A stretch of 56,469 nucleotides of DNA. It comes from Desertimonas flava. Lineage in GTDB: Bacteria; Actinomycetota; Acidimicrobiia; Acidimicrobiales; Ilumatobacteraceae. Below are positions 33,095-41,701 of this stretch, piece after piece. Positions within the stretch are counted from its first letter, which is position 1. Each line of letters opens with the position of its first letter. Position numbers and translations under genes: made by a program. The DNA is taken from assembly GCF_003426815.1 (NCBI RefSeq), contig NZ_QKYK01000036.1, forward strand, positions 1 through 56,469, read 5' to 3'. The notes beneath the pieces were generated by a model. The model worked only from the letters and a program-made list of their open reading frames with translations. It made no database searches and was not told the DNA's origin.

Positions 33095-33256
33095 TGGTCT
33101 GTCGTCGAGTTGGTGAGGTGGATCGCGCCGCTGGGCTCGTCGCTGGCAAGGCGCGAGGACGAAGGAATACACTCAGTCTTTCGAGGACGAGCAACGCAGC
33201 CAGCGGCGAGATCCAGCAAGCGAGACACCCTTACCAATCCGGCGACAGATCACTAG
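33091..33256. mobile_element. MITE copy 2, inverted relative to copy 1
   Basis: 166 bp, CTAGTGGTCTGTCGTCG at the left and GGCGACAGATCACTAG at the right. It is the reverse complement of 16441-16606 with two substitutions: one in the outer end (GATCACTAG in place of GACCACTAG) and one in the middle. It overlaps the arsC-like stop codon and lies 40 bases upstream of the serpin gene. Non-coding; the halves are partly self-complementary, so RNA of it can fold into a long hairpin. Confidence 0.85.
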
Positions 33257-33296
33257 GGCGGGAACCGGGCGCCGGGGCCACGACGTCTGAGCAGCC

Positions 33297-34526
33297 ATGA
33301 TCTCACGTGCCTCACGATCCGCCCTTTTCGCCGCGGCGGCCGCCGTGGCCGCCTCGGCCACTTTCTCGATCAGCGCCGCCGCCGCTTCCGCTCCGGTCGA
33401 GGGCAATCCCGCCGCCGCCGTCAACCAACTCGCCGGCCGCCTGCTCGGTCCGCTCGCCGCAGAGCATCCCGACGGCAACCTCGTGTATTCACCCTTCAGC
33501 GCGTCGGTGGCCCTGACGATGGCGATGGGCGGCGCCGCCGGCGAGACGCTCGCCCAGATGGAGGACGTCCTCGGGCTGCGCGGCGAGGACACGCACGCCG
33601 CGCTGGCCGCACTGATCGCCGGGGTCACCGGCGAGGGCGGCGGGTCCTTGAACGTGGCGAACTCGCTGTGGGCCCAGGACGGCATGAGCATCGAGGCCGC
33701 GTTCGACGCGCTGCTGCGGGACTTCTACGACTCCGAGCTGATGCTCACCGACTTCCGTGCCGACCCGGCCGCGGCACGCGACGCCGTCAACGCCTGGGTG
33801 GCCGAACGCACCGCCGACCGCATCCCCGAGTTGCTCGGCGAGCGGGCGGTCAGCGAGATCACCCGGTTCATCCTCGTCAACGCCATCTACCTCGACGCCG
33901 AATGGCGCCATCCGTTCGATGTCGAGGCCACGTGGACGGACGACTTCGTGACCGCCTCCGGCGACGTCGTCGAGGTCGAGATGATGCACCAGACCCTGCA
34001 CGCCGAGTACAGCGAAGCCTCGGACTTCCAGGCGGTGACCCTGCCCTACAGCGAGGGTTTCGAGATGGTCGTCGTGGTGCCCGACGAAGGCACGCTCGGC
34101 CAGTTCGAGCAGCAGCTCGCCGATGCCGGCGGTGACCTCGACGCCGTGCTCGGCGCACCGACGACGCCCGAGGTCGCGCTCTCGCTCCCCAAGTGGGACA
34201 TCGAGACGGCGACCACGCTGTCGACCGCCCTGCAGTCGCTCGGCATGGTCGACGCGTTCGACGCCGACACCGCCGACTTCACCGGCATCACCACCGACGA
34301 GGAGATCTTCGTCGGCGACGTGATCCATCAGGCCAACATCACCGTCACCGAGGCCGGTACCGAGGCGGCCGCCGCCACGGCCGTCGTGATGGTGGCCGGT
34401 GCCGCGCCCAACGAGGACGAGCCCGATCCCGTGGTGGTCGACGTCGACCAGCCGTTCTTCTTCGCCATCCGCTCCGCGGACAACGGGGCCATCCTCTTCC
34501 AGGGCCACGTCAACGACCCGTCCTGA
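33297..34526 (+). CDS. Secreted serpin (serine protease inhibitor)
   Basis: 409 residues with a Sec signal (to about residue 31). NLVYSPFSASVALTMAMGGA, FILVNAIYLDAEW, and the hinge ITVTEAGTEAAAATAVVM (Glu352 to Ala360) show an inhibitory serpin: the GT-E-AAAA hinge is what inserts into sheet A after cleavage. Counting from the hinge, the scissile bond falls near VAGA, suggesting elastase-like targets. QPFFFAIRSADNGAILFQGHV is the C-terminal signature. Bacterial serpins are uncommon; partner protease unknown. Confidence 0.93.
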   Translation: MISRASRSALFAAAAAVAASATFSISAAAASAPVEGNPAAAVNQLAGRLLGPLAAEHPDGNLVYSPFSASVALTMAMGGAAGETLAQMEDVLGLRGEDTHAALAALIAGVTGEGGGSLNVANSLWAQDGMSIEAAFDALLRDFYDSELMLTDFRADPAAARDAVNAWVAERTADRIPELLGERAVSEITRFILVNAIYLDAEWRHPFDVEATWTDDFVTASGDVVEVEMMHQTLHAEYSEASDFQAVTLPYSEGFEMVVVVPDEGTLGQFEQQLADAGGDLDAVLGAPTTPEVALSLPKWDIETATTLSTALQSLGMVDAFDADTADFTGITTDEEIFVGDVIHQANITVTEAGTEAAAATAVVMVAGAAPNEDEPDPVVVDVDQPFFFAIRSADNGAILFQGHVNDPS

Positions 34527-34528
34527 CC

Positions 34529-34543
34529 CCTCGGCCGCCGAGG
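34529..34543 (+). terminator. Candidate hairpin after the serpin gene
   Basis: CCTCGG-CCG-CCGAGG forms a six-pair GC stem three bases after the serpin stop. There is no U-run, so it may work with Rho or merely stabilise the 3' end. Confidence 0.3.
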
Positions 34544-34600
34544 CACCGGCCGGGCGTCAATTCGGAAACCCTTGTCATCGGGTGGGTCTAGGGTGGCCTC

Positions 34601-34867
34601 GTGGTTCTGTTCATGGTCGAGCGTGACTACGCCGATGCCCTGGAGGTCGACGCCGAAGGCGCGGCGAGCATCATCGCCGTCAACGACGACGTCGGCGTGC
34701 GGTGGGTGTATTCGTTCCTCAGCGCCGACAAGCGCAAGTCCTATTGCCTGTACGAGGCCGACTCTGAAGAGGCGATCCTCGAGGCGGCGCGGCGGAACAA
34801 CATCCCGGCCGACGTGATCGTGCGTGTCGACCAGGTGCGACCGGACACTCTCCTCGCCGGCCGCTAG
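34601..34867 (+). CDS. DUF4242 family small protein
   Basis: 88 residues. WVYSFLSADKRKSYCLYEADSEE with EAILEAARRNNIPADVIVRV matches the DUF4242 family, small ferredoxin-fold proteins, one of which is a nickel-binding protein. Role unknown. GTG 34601 follows TAGGGT by 6 nt, so leaderless. The TAG stop shares CTAG with the stop of the opposite regulator gene. Confidence 0.8.
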   Translation: MVLFMVERDYADALEVDAEGAASIIAVNDDVGVRWVYSFLSADKRKSYCLYEADSEEAILEAARRNNIPADVIVRVDQVRPDTLLAGR

Positions 34868-37833
34868 ACGTCTGGCGCGCCCCGCCGGAGGGCCCAGGCA
34901 GCGGCCTCTGTGCGGTTCCCCGTCGCCGTCTTCATCAGGATCGAACGTACGTGGTTGGCCGCCGTGTGCTGGCTGATGTGCAACCGGGCGCCGATCTCCC
35001 GGTTGCTGCACCCTTGCGCGACCAGTCGCACGACAGCCCACTCCCGGTCCGTCAGCTCGCCGGGGTGTGACTCGGCCGCGGCCGCCGGCGTCGTCCAGTG
35101 TGCTGCCTCGGCAGCCACGGTCGGCAGGCCGATACGGCGGGCGGTGGCCGAGGCGGCGGCGAGCAGGTCGGCGGCACGTGCACCGTCGGCGTCGCGGCCG
35201 CGGGCGGCGAGGAACCGCCCGTAGGCCAGCTGCGACCGGGCCAGCCACACCGGCATGCGGGTGGCCCGATCGATGCGGAGGGCAGCCTCGAAGTGGATCT
35301 CCGCTTCGCGATCGCGCCCGAGCAGGGCGGCGAGGTCACCGAGGTAGCGATCGACGGCCCCGTGAGCGGCGAGGAGATAACCCACGTGCACGATCAGGCC
35401 GCGCCACGCGACCAATTCCTCGTACACCGCGGCAGCCGCCACCGAGTCGCCGACCAGGCGGCAGGTGTCGGCCAGGTACGACAGCGAGCCGGCCCACAAC
35501 GCGTCGCGGGGAATCGCCGCCAATCGTGACGGGGTGAGCGCCCGCAGTTCGCGCTGCGCCTCGTCGAGCAGCCCGAGCTCGGCGTACATCACGGCGAGCG
35601 CCGGCCGCCATGCCGCCGTCGAGTCGTCGAGGCGCGCGACGGCCTCGACGATCGGCCGGGCCTCGTCGAGGCGCCCCTGCTCGCGGCGAATCGAGAACAT
35701 CTGCACGCCGTAGCCGCCGGGCGGGCCGTTGGAGAGGTGCCGGGTGAGCTCGTCCGCCTCGTCGGCGAGACGCTCGGCATCGTCGAAGCGTCCCTCGCCG
35801 AGAGCGATCAGCGCATCGGCCTGTCGGTCCATCGCCACGAAGAGCGGCTGACGCAACTCGGCGGCGAGCTGGCGATGGCGCTCGATCGTCACCCTCGCCC
35901 CGTCGAGATCGCCCACGATGATCTCGCCGTACAGCAGCTTGCTGATCGACAGGCTCTCCCACTCCTGGTCGCCGGCGGCGCGCGCGGCGGCGACCGACTC
36001 CCGCATCAAGGACAACTGACGGTCGATGGTCTGGGGCGTCCACGGGGCGTAGGACAAGGCGTCGAGCGCGGTGCGCAGGGCCGACTGCTCGCCGAGCTGC
36101 CGCGCCGACGCGAGCGCGTCCTCCCCGAGCATCGTGGCCATCTCGCCGTCGCCGGTGACAGCCAGCGCCCGGGTGAGGGCCGCCTGGAGCCGCACCCGGA
36201 TCGACTCGTCGTCGGCCACGGCGAGGGCGCCGCGGAGCAGCCCGGCGGCGATCCGGCCGTCGCGCGCGTCCCGCCACGAGGCCTCCCCGTAGGCGAACGC
36301 CGCGGCGATCTGGTCGGCGGTGTTCCCGGTGCGCAGGGCGACGTCGTTGGCTTCGAGGCAGTGCCGTTTGGCGACGACGGAGTCGCCGGCCCGCATGGTC
36401 GCGTGCGCCGCGCGCAACAGCAGATCGACGCTGCGCTCCGGCGCGACGGCGAGGGCGGCCTCGAGGAAACGCGCCGCGTCGTCGTAGGAGAAGGTCTCGA
36501 CGGCGGCGTCGGATGCCCGGACGGCGGCGTCGACCACCGTGGCTCGGTCCACCAGCGGCACCGCCGCCGACAGGTGGCGGTAGCGCTCACCGACGGCGCC
36601 GTCGTCGGCGTCGAGGGCCTGGGCGATGGCGAGGTGGTGCTGGCGGCGCTCGACGCTGCCGAGATCCTCGTAGATGGAACGCCGGATCAGCTCGTGGGCG
36701 AAGTGGTAGATGCCGGCGCTGTCGTCGTCGACGAACCGCGCCCGTACGGCGGCGTCCAGCGTGGTCAACGCCGATGCGATCGGCACGGCAGCGGCCCGGG
36801 CGAGGACGGCGGGGTCGAAGGCCGACCCGATGACCGACGCCAGTTCGAGCAGCTCACGGACCGGCTGATCGAGCCCCGCGAGGCGGGCGGCGACCACTTC
36901 GCGCACGCCCTCGGGGCTGGCGAGGTCGTCGAGCGGCTCGGCGACCCGCCAGCGCCCGGCCTCGGCGCGCACCCGTCCTGTCGCGACGAGTTGCAGCCAG
37001 CACTCGACGAGGAGGAAGGCGTTGCCGTCCGTCTCGCGGTCGAGCAGGTCGACCACGGCCCCGAGTCCCGCGTCGACGGGGTGGCCGACGGCCGCGGCGA
37101 CGAAGGCCTCGATGCCGGTCCGATCGAGGCCGTCGAGCGGGAGGCGGGCCACGCCGGGGAGCCGGTGCAGCTCGGGGAGGGCCGTTCGCAACGCGTCGCC
37201 GACGTCGGACGGAGTGGAGCGGTACGACCCGAGGACCATCACGTTGGTGAGTGTCTGATGGCGCACCAGATGGGTCAGCAGCTCGACGGTCGGCCGGCGG
37301 GCCCAGTGGAGGTCGTCGAGCACCAGCAGCAGGGGATGGTCGGCGGCGACGGAGGCGACCGCCATCGCCACGGCCTCGAAGAGGCGGGCGCGGTCGGCGT
37401 CGGGATCGGCCGGGCCACTGCGGTCCGCGAGTCCGCCGAGGGCCGACCGCCGGGGAACCAGGCGAGCCAGCATCGACACGTCCGGGCCGTACCTGCTGGC
37501 CGCGGTGGCGGCCGAATCGACCCCGGACAAGAGGTGGTCGAGGGCTTCCGCGAAGGGCTGGTACGGCACCGACTGGTTCTCCGAGCACGTGCCGAAGAGC
37601 ACCGCCGCGCCGCGGTCGTGGACGGAGCGGGCGAACTCCGTGACGAGGCGGGTCTTGCCCGCCCCGGCGTCGCCGGACACGAGCACGACCCGGCGCGCGC
37701 TCACCGCGGCGTCGGACCAGGCCTGCTCCAACACACGCCACGAATCGCCGCGCGCCACCAGCGGAACGGCGCCACCGACGGTGAGGAGCGGTGGCAGGGG
37801 AGTGGGCGCGCCGCCAGCGTCGCTGCCTGCCAT
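34864..37833 (-). CDS. Large ATP-binding LuxR-family (LAL) regulator
   Basis: 989 residues. Walker A GDAGAGKT lies at 54-61 and Walker B in HPLLLVLDDLHW around 165, followed by an NB-ARC-like and TPR-like alpha-helical region through the middle. The C-terminal ~60 residues are a LuxR helix-turn-helix (LTDREWAVVRLVAQGCSNRE then IGARLHISQHTAANHV). LAL proteins are MalT-like activators that bind ATP and a ligand. ATG 37833 is chosen, not the frame start at 37905, because TACGAT lies 7 nt upstream. It diverges from the acyl-CoA dehydrogenase pair. Confidence 0.88.
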   Translation of the reverse strand: MAGSDAGGAPTPLPPLLTVGGAVPLVARGDSWRVLEQAWSDAAVSARRVVLVSGDAGAGKTRLVTEFARSVHDRGAAVLFGTCSENQSVPYQPFAEALDHLLSGVDSAATAASRYGPDVSMLARLVPRRSALGGLADRSGPADPDADRARLFEAVAMAVASVAADHPLLLVLDDLHWARRPTVELLTHLVRHQTLTNVMVLGSYRSTPSDVGDALRTALPELHRLPGVARLPLDGLDRTGIEAFVAAAVGHPVDAGLGAVVDLLDRETDGNAFLLVECWLQLVATGRVRAEAGRWRVAEPLDDLASPEGVREVVAARLAGLDQPVRELLELASVIGSAFDPAVLARAAAVPIASALTTLDAAVRARFVDDDSAGIYHFAHELIRRSIYEDLGSVERRQHHLAIAQALDADDGAVGERYRHLSAAVPLVDRATVVDAAVRASDAAVETFSYDDAARFLEAALAVAPERSVDLLLRAAHATMRAGDSVVAKRHCLEANDVALRTGNTADQIAAAFAYGEASWRDARDGRIAAGLLRGALAVADDESIRVRLQAALTRALAVTGDGEMATMLGEDALASARQLGEQSALRTALDALSYAPWTPQTIDRQLSLMRESVAAARAAGDQEWESLSISKLLYGEIIVGDLDGARVTIERHRQLAAELRQPLFVAMDRQADALIALGEGRFDDAERLADEADELTRHLSNGPPGGYGVQMFSIRREQGRLDEARPIVEAVARLDDSTAAWRPALAVMYAELGLLDEAQRELRALTPSRLAAIPRDALWAGSLSYLADTCRLVGDSVAAAAVYEELVAWRGLIVHVGYLLAAHGAVDRYLGDLAALLGRDREAEIHFEAALRIDRATRMPVWLARSQLAYGRFLAARGRDADGARAADLLAAASATARRIGLPTVAAEAAHWTTPAAAAESHPGELTDREWAVVRLVAQGCSNREIGARLHISQHTAANHVRSILMKTATGNRTEAAAWALRRGAPDV

Positions 37834-37840
37834 TGGGCGC

Positions 37841-37846
37841 ATCGTA
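37841..37846 (-). promoter_or_regulatory. -10 hexamer TACGAT of the LAL regulator
   Basis: Seven nt before ATG 37833 on the minus strand; it removes 24 residues from the frame that opens at 37905. Confidence 0.5.
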
Positions 37847-37904
37847 GGACGGCCGGCCGGGTCGCTGAGCGGCATTACCGGGAGCGACGGCGGCCGGATA
37901 GTCA

Positions 37905-37923
37905 ATTCTCGCTACGCGGGAAT
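37905..37923. promoter_or_regulatory. 8-3-8 near-perfect dyad, candidate operator
   Basis: ATTCTCGC-TAC-GCGGGAAT, arms matching at 7 of 8 positions, in the middle of the 170-base divergent region between the LAL regulator and the acyl-CoA dehydrogenases. Confidence 0.35.
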
Positions 37924-37990
37924 CGACGATCCGCCGGGCATGCCGGGCGATCAGGTCAGGACAGGTCATGCGCCGATCGGGCGTGATCCG

Positions 37991-37996
37991 TACGTT
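37991..37996 (+). promoter_or_regulatory. -10 hexamer TACGTT of the acyl-CoA dehydrogenase operon
   Basis: TACGTT then CGCTGGC then ATG 38004. Excludes the longer open frame starting at 37968. Confidence 0.5.
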
Positions 37997-38003
37997 CGCT
38001 GGC

Positions 38004-39188
38004 ATGACCATCACCGACACCGCGTCCGCACTGCTGACCGACGAGATGCTCGCTCGCTTCGAGGAGCGGGCCCCGCGCTACGACCGCGAGAACAGCTTCT
38101 TCACCGAGGACTTCGAGGAGCTGCGCGAGAGCGGCTACTTCCGCGCCACGCTGCCGCCGGAGTTCGGCGGCCCCGGCCTCAGCCTCGCCGAGATCAACCG
38201 GATGCAGCGACGCATCGCCTACGTCGCCCCGGCCACGGCCGTCGCGGTGAACATGCACCACTACTTCGTCGGCCTGTGCGCCGACATGCACCGAGCCGGC
38301 GACCCCTCGGGCGACTGGGTGCTGCAGAAGGCCGCCGAGGGCCACATCTTCGCCGCCGGCCATGGTGAATCCGGCAACGACATGCCGGTCCTGCTGTCGT
38401 CCTCCAAGGCCGAGCGCGTCGAAGGCGGCTGGGAGTTCACCGGCCACAAGATCTTCGGCAGCCTGTCGCCGGTCTGGACCTACCTCGGGATCCACGCCAT
38501 GGACACCAGCGATCCCGCCAATCCCCAGGTCGTCCATGCCTTCCTGGATCGCAACGCCACCAACTATCACATCGAAGAGACGTGGGACACGCTCGGCATG
38601 CGGGCCACCACGTCGAACGACACGATCCTCGAACGGGCCTTCGTGCCCGACGACGCCGTGATCCTCGTCTGCCCGGCCGGGTTCGCCGGCGCCGGGTTCT
38701 TCCACGTCGCCCTGTTCGCCTGGGCGTTGCTCGGCTTCGCCGGCGTCTACTCGTCGATCGCCCGCCGCGCCTACGACGAGACCGTCGCCAAGATGCACGA
38801 CCGCACGTCCATCGCCCTGACCCGGTCGATGGCGTATCACCCCGGCGTCCAGCACGAGGTGGCCGAGATGCGCGTGCACCTCGAGGCGCTGACCGCGCAC
38901 CTCGACCGCGTGTGCGACGACTGGTCCAACGGTGTCGATCACGGCGGCGACTGGCCGGTCAAGATCGTCGCCTGCAAGTACGACGTGGTCACCCGGGCGT
39001 TCGCCGTCGTCGACAGCGCCCTCGACCTCACGGGCGGCTCGGGCATCTTCAAGCGCAGCAACATCGAGCGGATGTTCCGGGACGCCCGCCTCGGACGCAT
39101 CCACCCGGGCAACAGCCTGCTCACCCACGAGCTCGTCGGCAAGCTCAGCCTCGGCATCAACCCCGACGAGCAGCCACGATGGGGCTGA
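38004..39188 (+). CDS. Acyl-CoA dehydrogenase family protein
   Basis: 394 residues. LRESGYFRATLPPEFGGPGLSLAEINR opens the N-terminal helical domain, EFTGHKIFGSLSPVWTYLG and TWDTLGMRATTSND mark the central beta domain, and DSALDLTGGSGIFKRSNIERMFRDARLGRIHPG the C-terminal FAD-contact helix. It belongs to the broad ACAD/DszC-like group, which includes dehydrogenases and flavin-dependent monooxygenases; the substrate is unknown. It overlaps the next gene by 10 nt. Confidence 0.87.
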   Translation: MTITDTASALLTDEMLARFEERAPRYDRENSFFTEDFEELRESGYFRATLPPEFGGPGLSLAEINRMQRRIAYVAPATAVAVNMHHYFVGLCADMHRAGDPSGDWVLQKAAEGHIFAAGHGESGNDMPVLLSSSKAERVEGGWEFTGHKIFGSLSPVWTYLGIHAMDTSDPANPQVVHAFLDRNATNYHIEETWDTLGMRATTSNDTILERAFVPDDAVILVCPAGFAGAGFFHVALFAWALLGFAGVYSSIARRAYDETVAKMHDRTSIALTRSMAYHPGVQHEVAEMRVHLEALTAHLDRVCDDWSNGVDHGGDWPVKIVACKYDVVTRAFAVVDSALDLTGGSGIFKRSNIERMFRDARLGRIHPGNSLLTHELVGKLSLGINPDEQPRWG

Positions 39189-40456
39189 TCGACGTCACGG
39201 CGCGGATGGCATCGGCCCGGCTGCAGCCCCAGACTGCGGCCGGGGCGATCGCCGCCGAGGCCGCCGAACGGTTCGCCGCGGAGTTCGCCGAGTCGGCCTT
39301 CGAGCACGATCGCTCGGCGACCTTCGCCACCGAGCATCTGGACAAGCTGCGGTCGGGCGGGTTCCTGCTGGCTCCCGTCCCCACCGAGTTCGGTGGCGGA
39401 GGCGTCGACACCATCCACGACATGCTCGTGGCCTCGTCCCGCCTCGCCGCGGGTGACCCCTCGACCACCATCGGCGTCAACATGCACTTCGCGATCGTGA
39501 TCAACATGGTGCGCGGATGGCAGGTCGCCGCAGCTCGCGGTCAGACGTCCAGGGTGGCTGCGCTGGCCGGCATGATCCGCCGCACCGTGGACGACGACAT
39601 CGTGTACTCGTCGGCGGTCAGTGAGGCGGCACCGCAGGACCTGACTCGGCCCACCACCACGGCGCGGCGGACCGAGTCGGGGTGGGTCGTCGACGGCCAC
39701 AAGGTGTTCTGCACGATGGCTCCCGCCGCGACGCTGATCACGACCGCGGTGCGATACAAGGATCAGGACGGCGTCGAACGCACGGGATTCGCCTTCATCC
39801 CGTCGACGGCCGACGGCGTGATCTTCAACGACGACTGGGACGCGATCGGCATGCGGGCCTCCGAGTCGGGGACGATGACGCTGCGAGGCGTCGAGCTCGG
39901 CGCCGACGCCGTGCGCGACGGGTTCCCGTCGGGTCGCTACGCCACCGCTCTGTACGACCGGTTCCTGGCGTCGGGAGCGTTCCACGCCGCGGCCGCTCTC
40001 GGCATCGCCGAGTCGGCCCATGCCCGCGCGCTCGAGGCGATCGCCCGCCGGCGTGACACCGTCCCCGAGGACCCCCACGCCATGTCGACGCTGGCCGCCA
40101 ACATCGTGGAGCTCACCGCCATGCGTGCGTCGCTCGGACTCGCCGGTCGCCGCATCGACGAGTACTTCGCCGCGTTCCCGTGCGGCGACTCCTCGGTGGA
40201 GGAGGCGCAGGTGATCACCGCCGAGGTCCAGGCGGCCAAGGCGTTCATCTGCGACGGTGCGCCGCGGGTGGCGGACCGGGCGTTGGCGCTGAGCGGTGGC
40301 GCCGGCTACATGGCCTCGCACCCGCTCGCCAAGGCGTGGCGCGATGCCCGGGCCGGGGCATTCATGCATCCCTTCGGTGCCAACCGGGCGTACGAGCTCG
40401 TCGCCCGCACCGCCCTCGGCCTCGATCCCCGCCCCGAACCCGGCGCCACCCGCTGA
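39179..40456 (+). CDS. Acyl-CoA dehydrogenase family protein, second copy
   Basis: 425 residues, starting at ATG 39179 inside the tail of the first. LRSGGFLLAPVPTEFGGGGVDTIHD, WVVDGHKVFCTMAPAATLI, WDAIGMRASESGTMTLRGVE and RVADRALALSGGAGYMASHPL are the same domain landmarks as its neighbour, so the two are paralogues likely to act as partners, possibly as a heteromer. Divergent from the LAL regulator, which may control both. Substrate unknown. Confidence 0.87.
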   Translation: MGLIDVTARMASARLQPQTAAGAIAAEAAERFAAEFAESAFEHDRSATFATEHLDKLRSGGFLLAPVPTEFGGGGVDTIHDMLVASSRLAAGDPSTTIGVNMHFAIVINMVRGWQVAAARGQTSRVAALAGMIRRTVDDDIVYSSAVSEAAPQDLTRPTTTARRTESGWVVDGHKVFCTMAPAATLITTAVRYKDQDGVERTGFAFIPSTADGVIFNDDWDAIGMRASESGTMTLRGVELGADAVRDGFPSGRYATALYDRFLASGAFHAAAALGIAESAHARALEAIARRRDTVPEDPHAMSTLAANIVELTAMRASLGLAGRRIDEYFAAFPCGDSSVEEAQVITAEVQAAKAFICDGAPRVADRALALSGGAGYMASHPLAKAWRDARAGAFMHPFGANRAYELVARTALGLDPRPEPGATR

Positions 40457-40469
40457 CCGAGTGAGTTGC

Positions 40470-40922
40470 TCAGTCGTCGCGGCCGGGGCGGCCACGGAGG
40501 CGTTTGGTCTGGCCGCGCTGCTTCTTCTCGGACACCCGGCGTTGCTGCGACCCGCGCGTCGGGCGGGTGGCCCGGCGGCGCGGTGGCGGCGGAGCGATCG
40601 CCGACGAGATCGTCGCGGCCAGACGCTCCAGGGCCACGGTCCGGTTCTGCAGCTGCGACCGGCGCTCCGACACGGTGATCGTCAGCACGCCGTCGGCCAA
40701 CTGGCCGGCGAGACGTCGAACCGCCCGGGATCGCTGGACGGCGTCGAGGGCCACGGTGTCGGCGAGCGACCACGACAGCTGGACCCGGGAGCTGCTCGTG
40801 TTCACGTGTTGCCCGCCGGCGCCCCCGGCCCGGGAGAACTGCCAGCGAAGCTCCGACGCCGGAATCGTGAGGTCGGCGCCGGCGCCGCCCGCGATCACGA
40901 GATCGTCGGATGGCGCCGGCAT
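40470..40922 (-). CDS. arfB: Alternative ribosome-rescue factor B
   Basis: 150 residues. The catalytic GGQ lies at 36-38 in SRAGGAGGQHVNTSSSRVQL, and the C-terminal ~40 residues are strongly basic (RRRATRPTRGSQQRR then EKKQRGQTKR). This is the ArfB/YaeJ architecture: a release-factor-like hydrolase that enters the empty mRNA channel of stalled ribosomes with its basic tail. ATG 40922 starts 13 bases after the yceI stop, in one transcription unit with yceI. Confidence 0.9.
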   Translation of the reverse strand: MPAPSDDLVIAGGAGADLTIPASELRWQFSRAGGAGGQHVNTSSSRVQLSWSLADTVALDAVQRSRAVRRLAGQLADGVLTITVSERRSQLQNRTVALERLAATISSAIAPPPPRRRATRPTRGSQQRRVSEKKQRGQTKRLRGRPGRDD

Positions 40923-40935
40923 CGGGATCGGCTCG

Positions 40936-41664
40936 TCAGGCCTGGGCGAACAGGAGCAGGACTTCGAGGCTGCCCTCGTCGCCGACCTGAGCGGGACCGC
41001 CGGACGGGTTCGAGATCGCGTAGTCCTCGAACACGATGGGGATCTCGCCGAGCAGGCCGATGCCCTGCTCGCCGGCCTGGACCTGGGCATCGAACGACAC
41101 CTCGTTCGTCACGCCGTGCAGGGTGAGCTCGCCGGTCACACCGACGGTGACGGCCTCACCTCCGACCTCGGGCAAATCGTCCAACGACAGCGGCTCGGTG
41201 ATGACGAACGTCGCCGTCGGGAACTCGGACGTCTCCATGATGCGGCCGGTGAACTGGCCGTCACGCATCGCCTCGTCGGACGTGATGGTGGCCACCTCCA
41301 CGACGATGCACGCCTCGGTCACCTCATCGCCGACGACCGTGAACGAGCCCGCCACATCGGTACCCCGGCCCACCGCCTCGGTGTCGACGCCGGCGAGCTC
41401 CTCGGGGACCCGGTAGCCGACCTCGGAGCCCTCGGCGACGACCCACACACCGGCGAAGTCGCCCGCCTCACCGGACGCCTCGGCCTCGGCGGACTCGGAC
41501 GCCGCCGAATCGGCGGTCGTGGCACCGGTCGCGCACTCGGCCTCGCCGGCCGCGCTGTCGTCGGGCGCGGTCGCGGTGGCGGTGGTCGACGCCGTGGCGC
41601 CGGCGAGCGTAGCGACGGCGAGGGCACCGGCGGCGAGCCGGGCGGTGTGGCGGAGCTTGAACAT
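40936..41664 (-). CDS. Secreted YceI-family protein
   Basis: 242 residues. A signal segment (to ~31) and a Glu/Ala/Ser-rich region to ~70 precede the YceI lipocalin-like barrel: WVVAEGSEVGYRVPEEL, the sulphur-free core MRDGQFTGRIMETSEFPTAT and TGELTLHGVTNEVSFDAQV. YceI proteins bind polyisoprenoid or hydrophobic ligands outside the membrane. It lies in a unit with the small membrane protein upstream and arfB downstream. Confidence 0.88.
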   Translation of the reverse strand: MFKLRHTARLAAGALAVATLAGATASTTATATAPDDSAAGEAECATGATTADSAASESAEAEASGEAGDFAGVWVVAEGSEVGYRVPEELAGVDTEAVGRGTDVAGSFTVVGDEVTEACIVVEVATITSDEAMRDGQFTGRIMETSEFPTATFVITEPLSLDDLPEVGGEAVTVGVTGELTLHGVTNEVSFDAQVQAGEQGIGLLGEIPIVFEDYAISNPSGGPAQVGDEGSLEVLLLFAQA

Positions 41665-41701
41665 GATGAGGGGACCTTTCGATGGGGGGTTGGTCGGGGG
41701 G

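Noticed and set aside
35737-37986. A 749-residue plus-strand frame antisense to the LAL regulator
   Set aside because: Composition is skewed and no domain is recognised; the LAL Walker and LuxR motifs are clear on the other strand.
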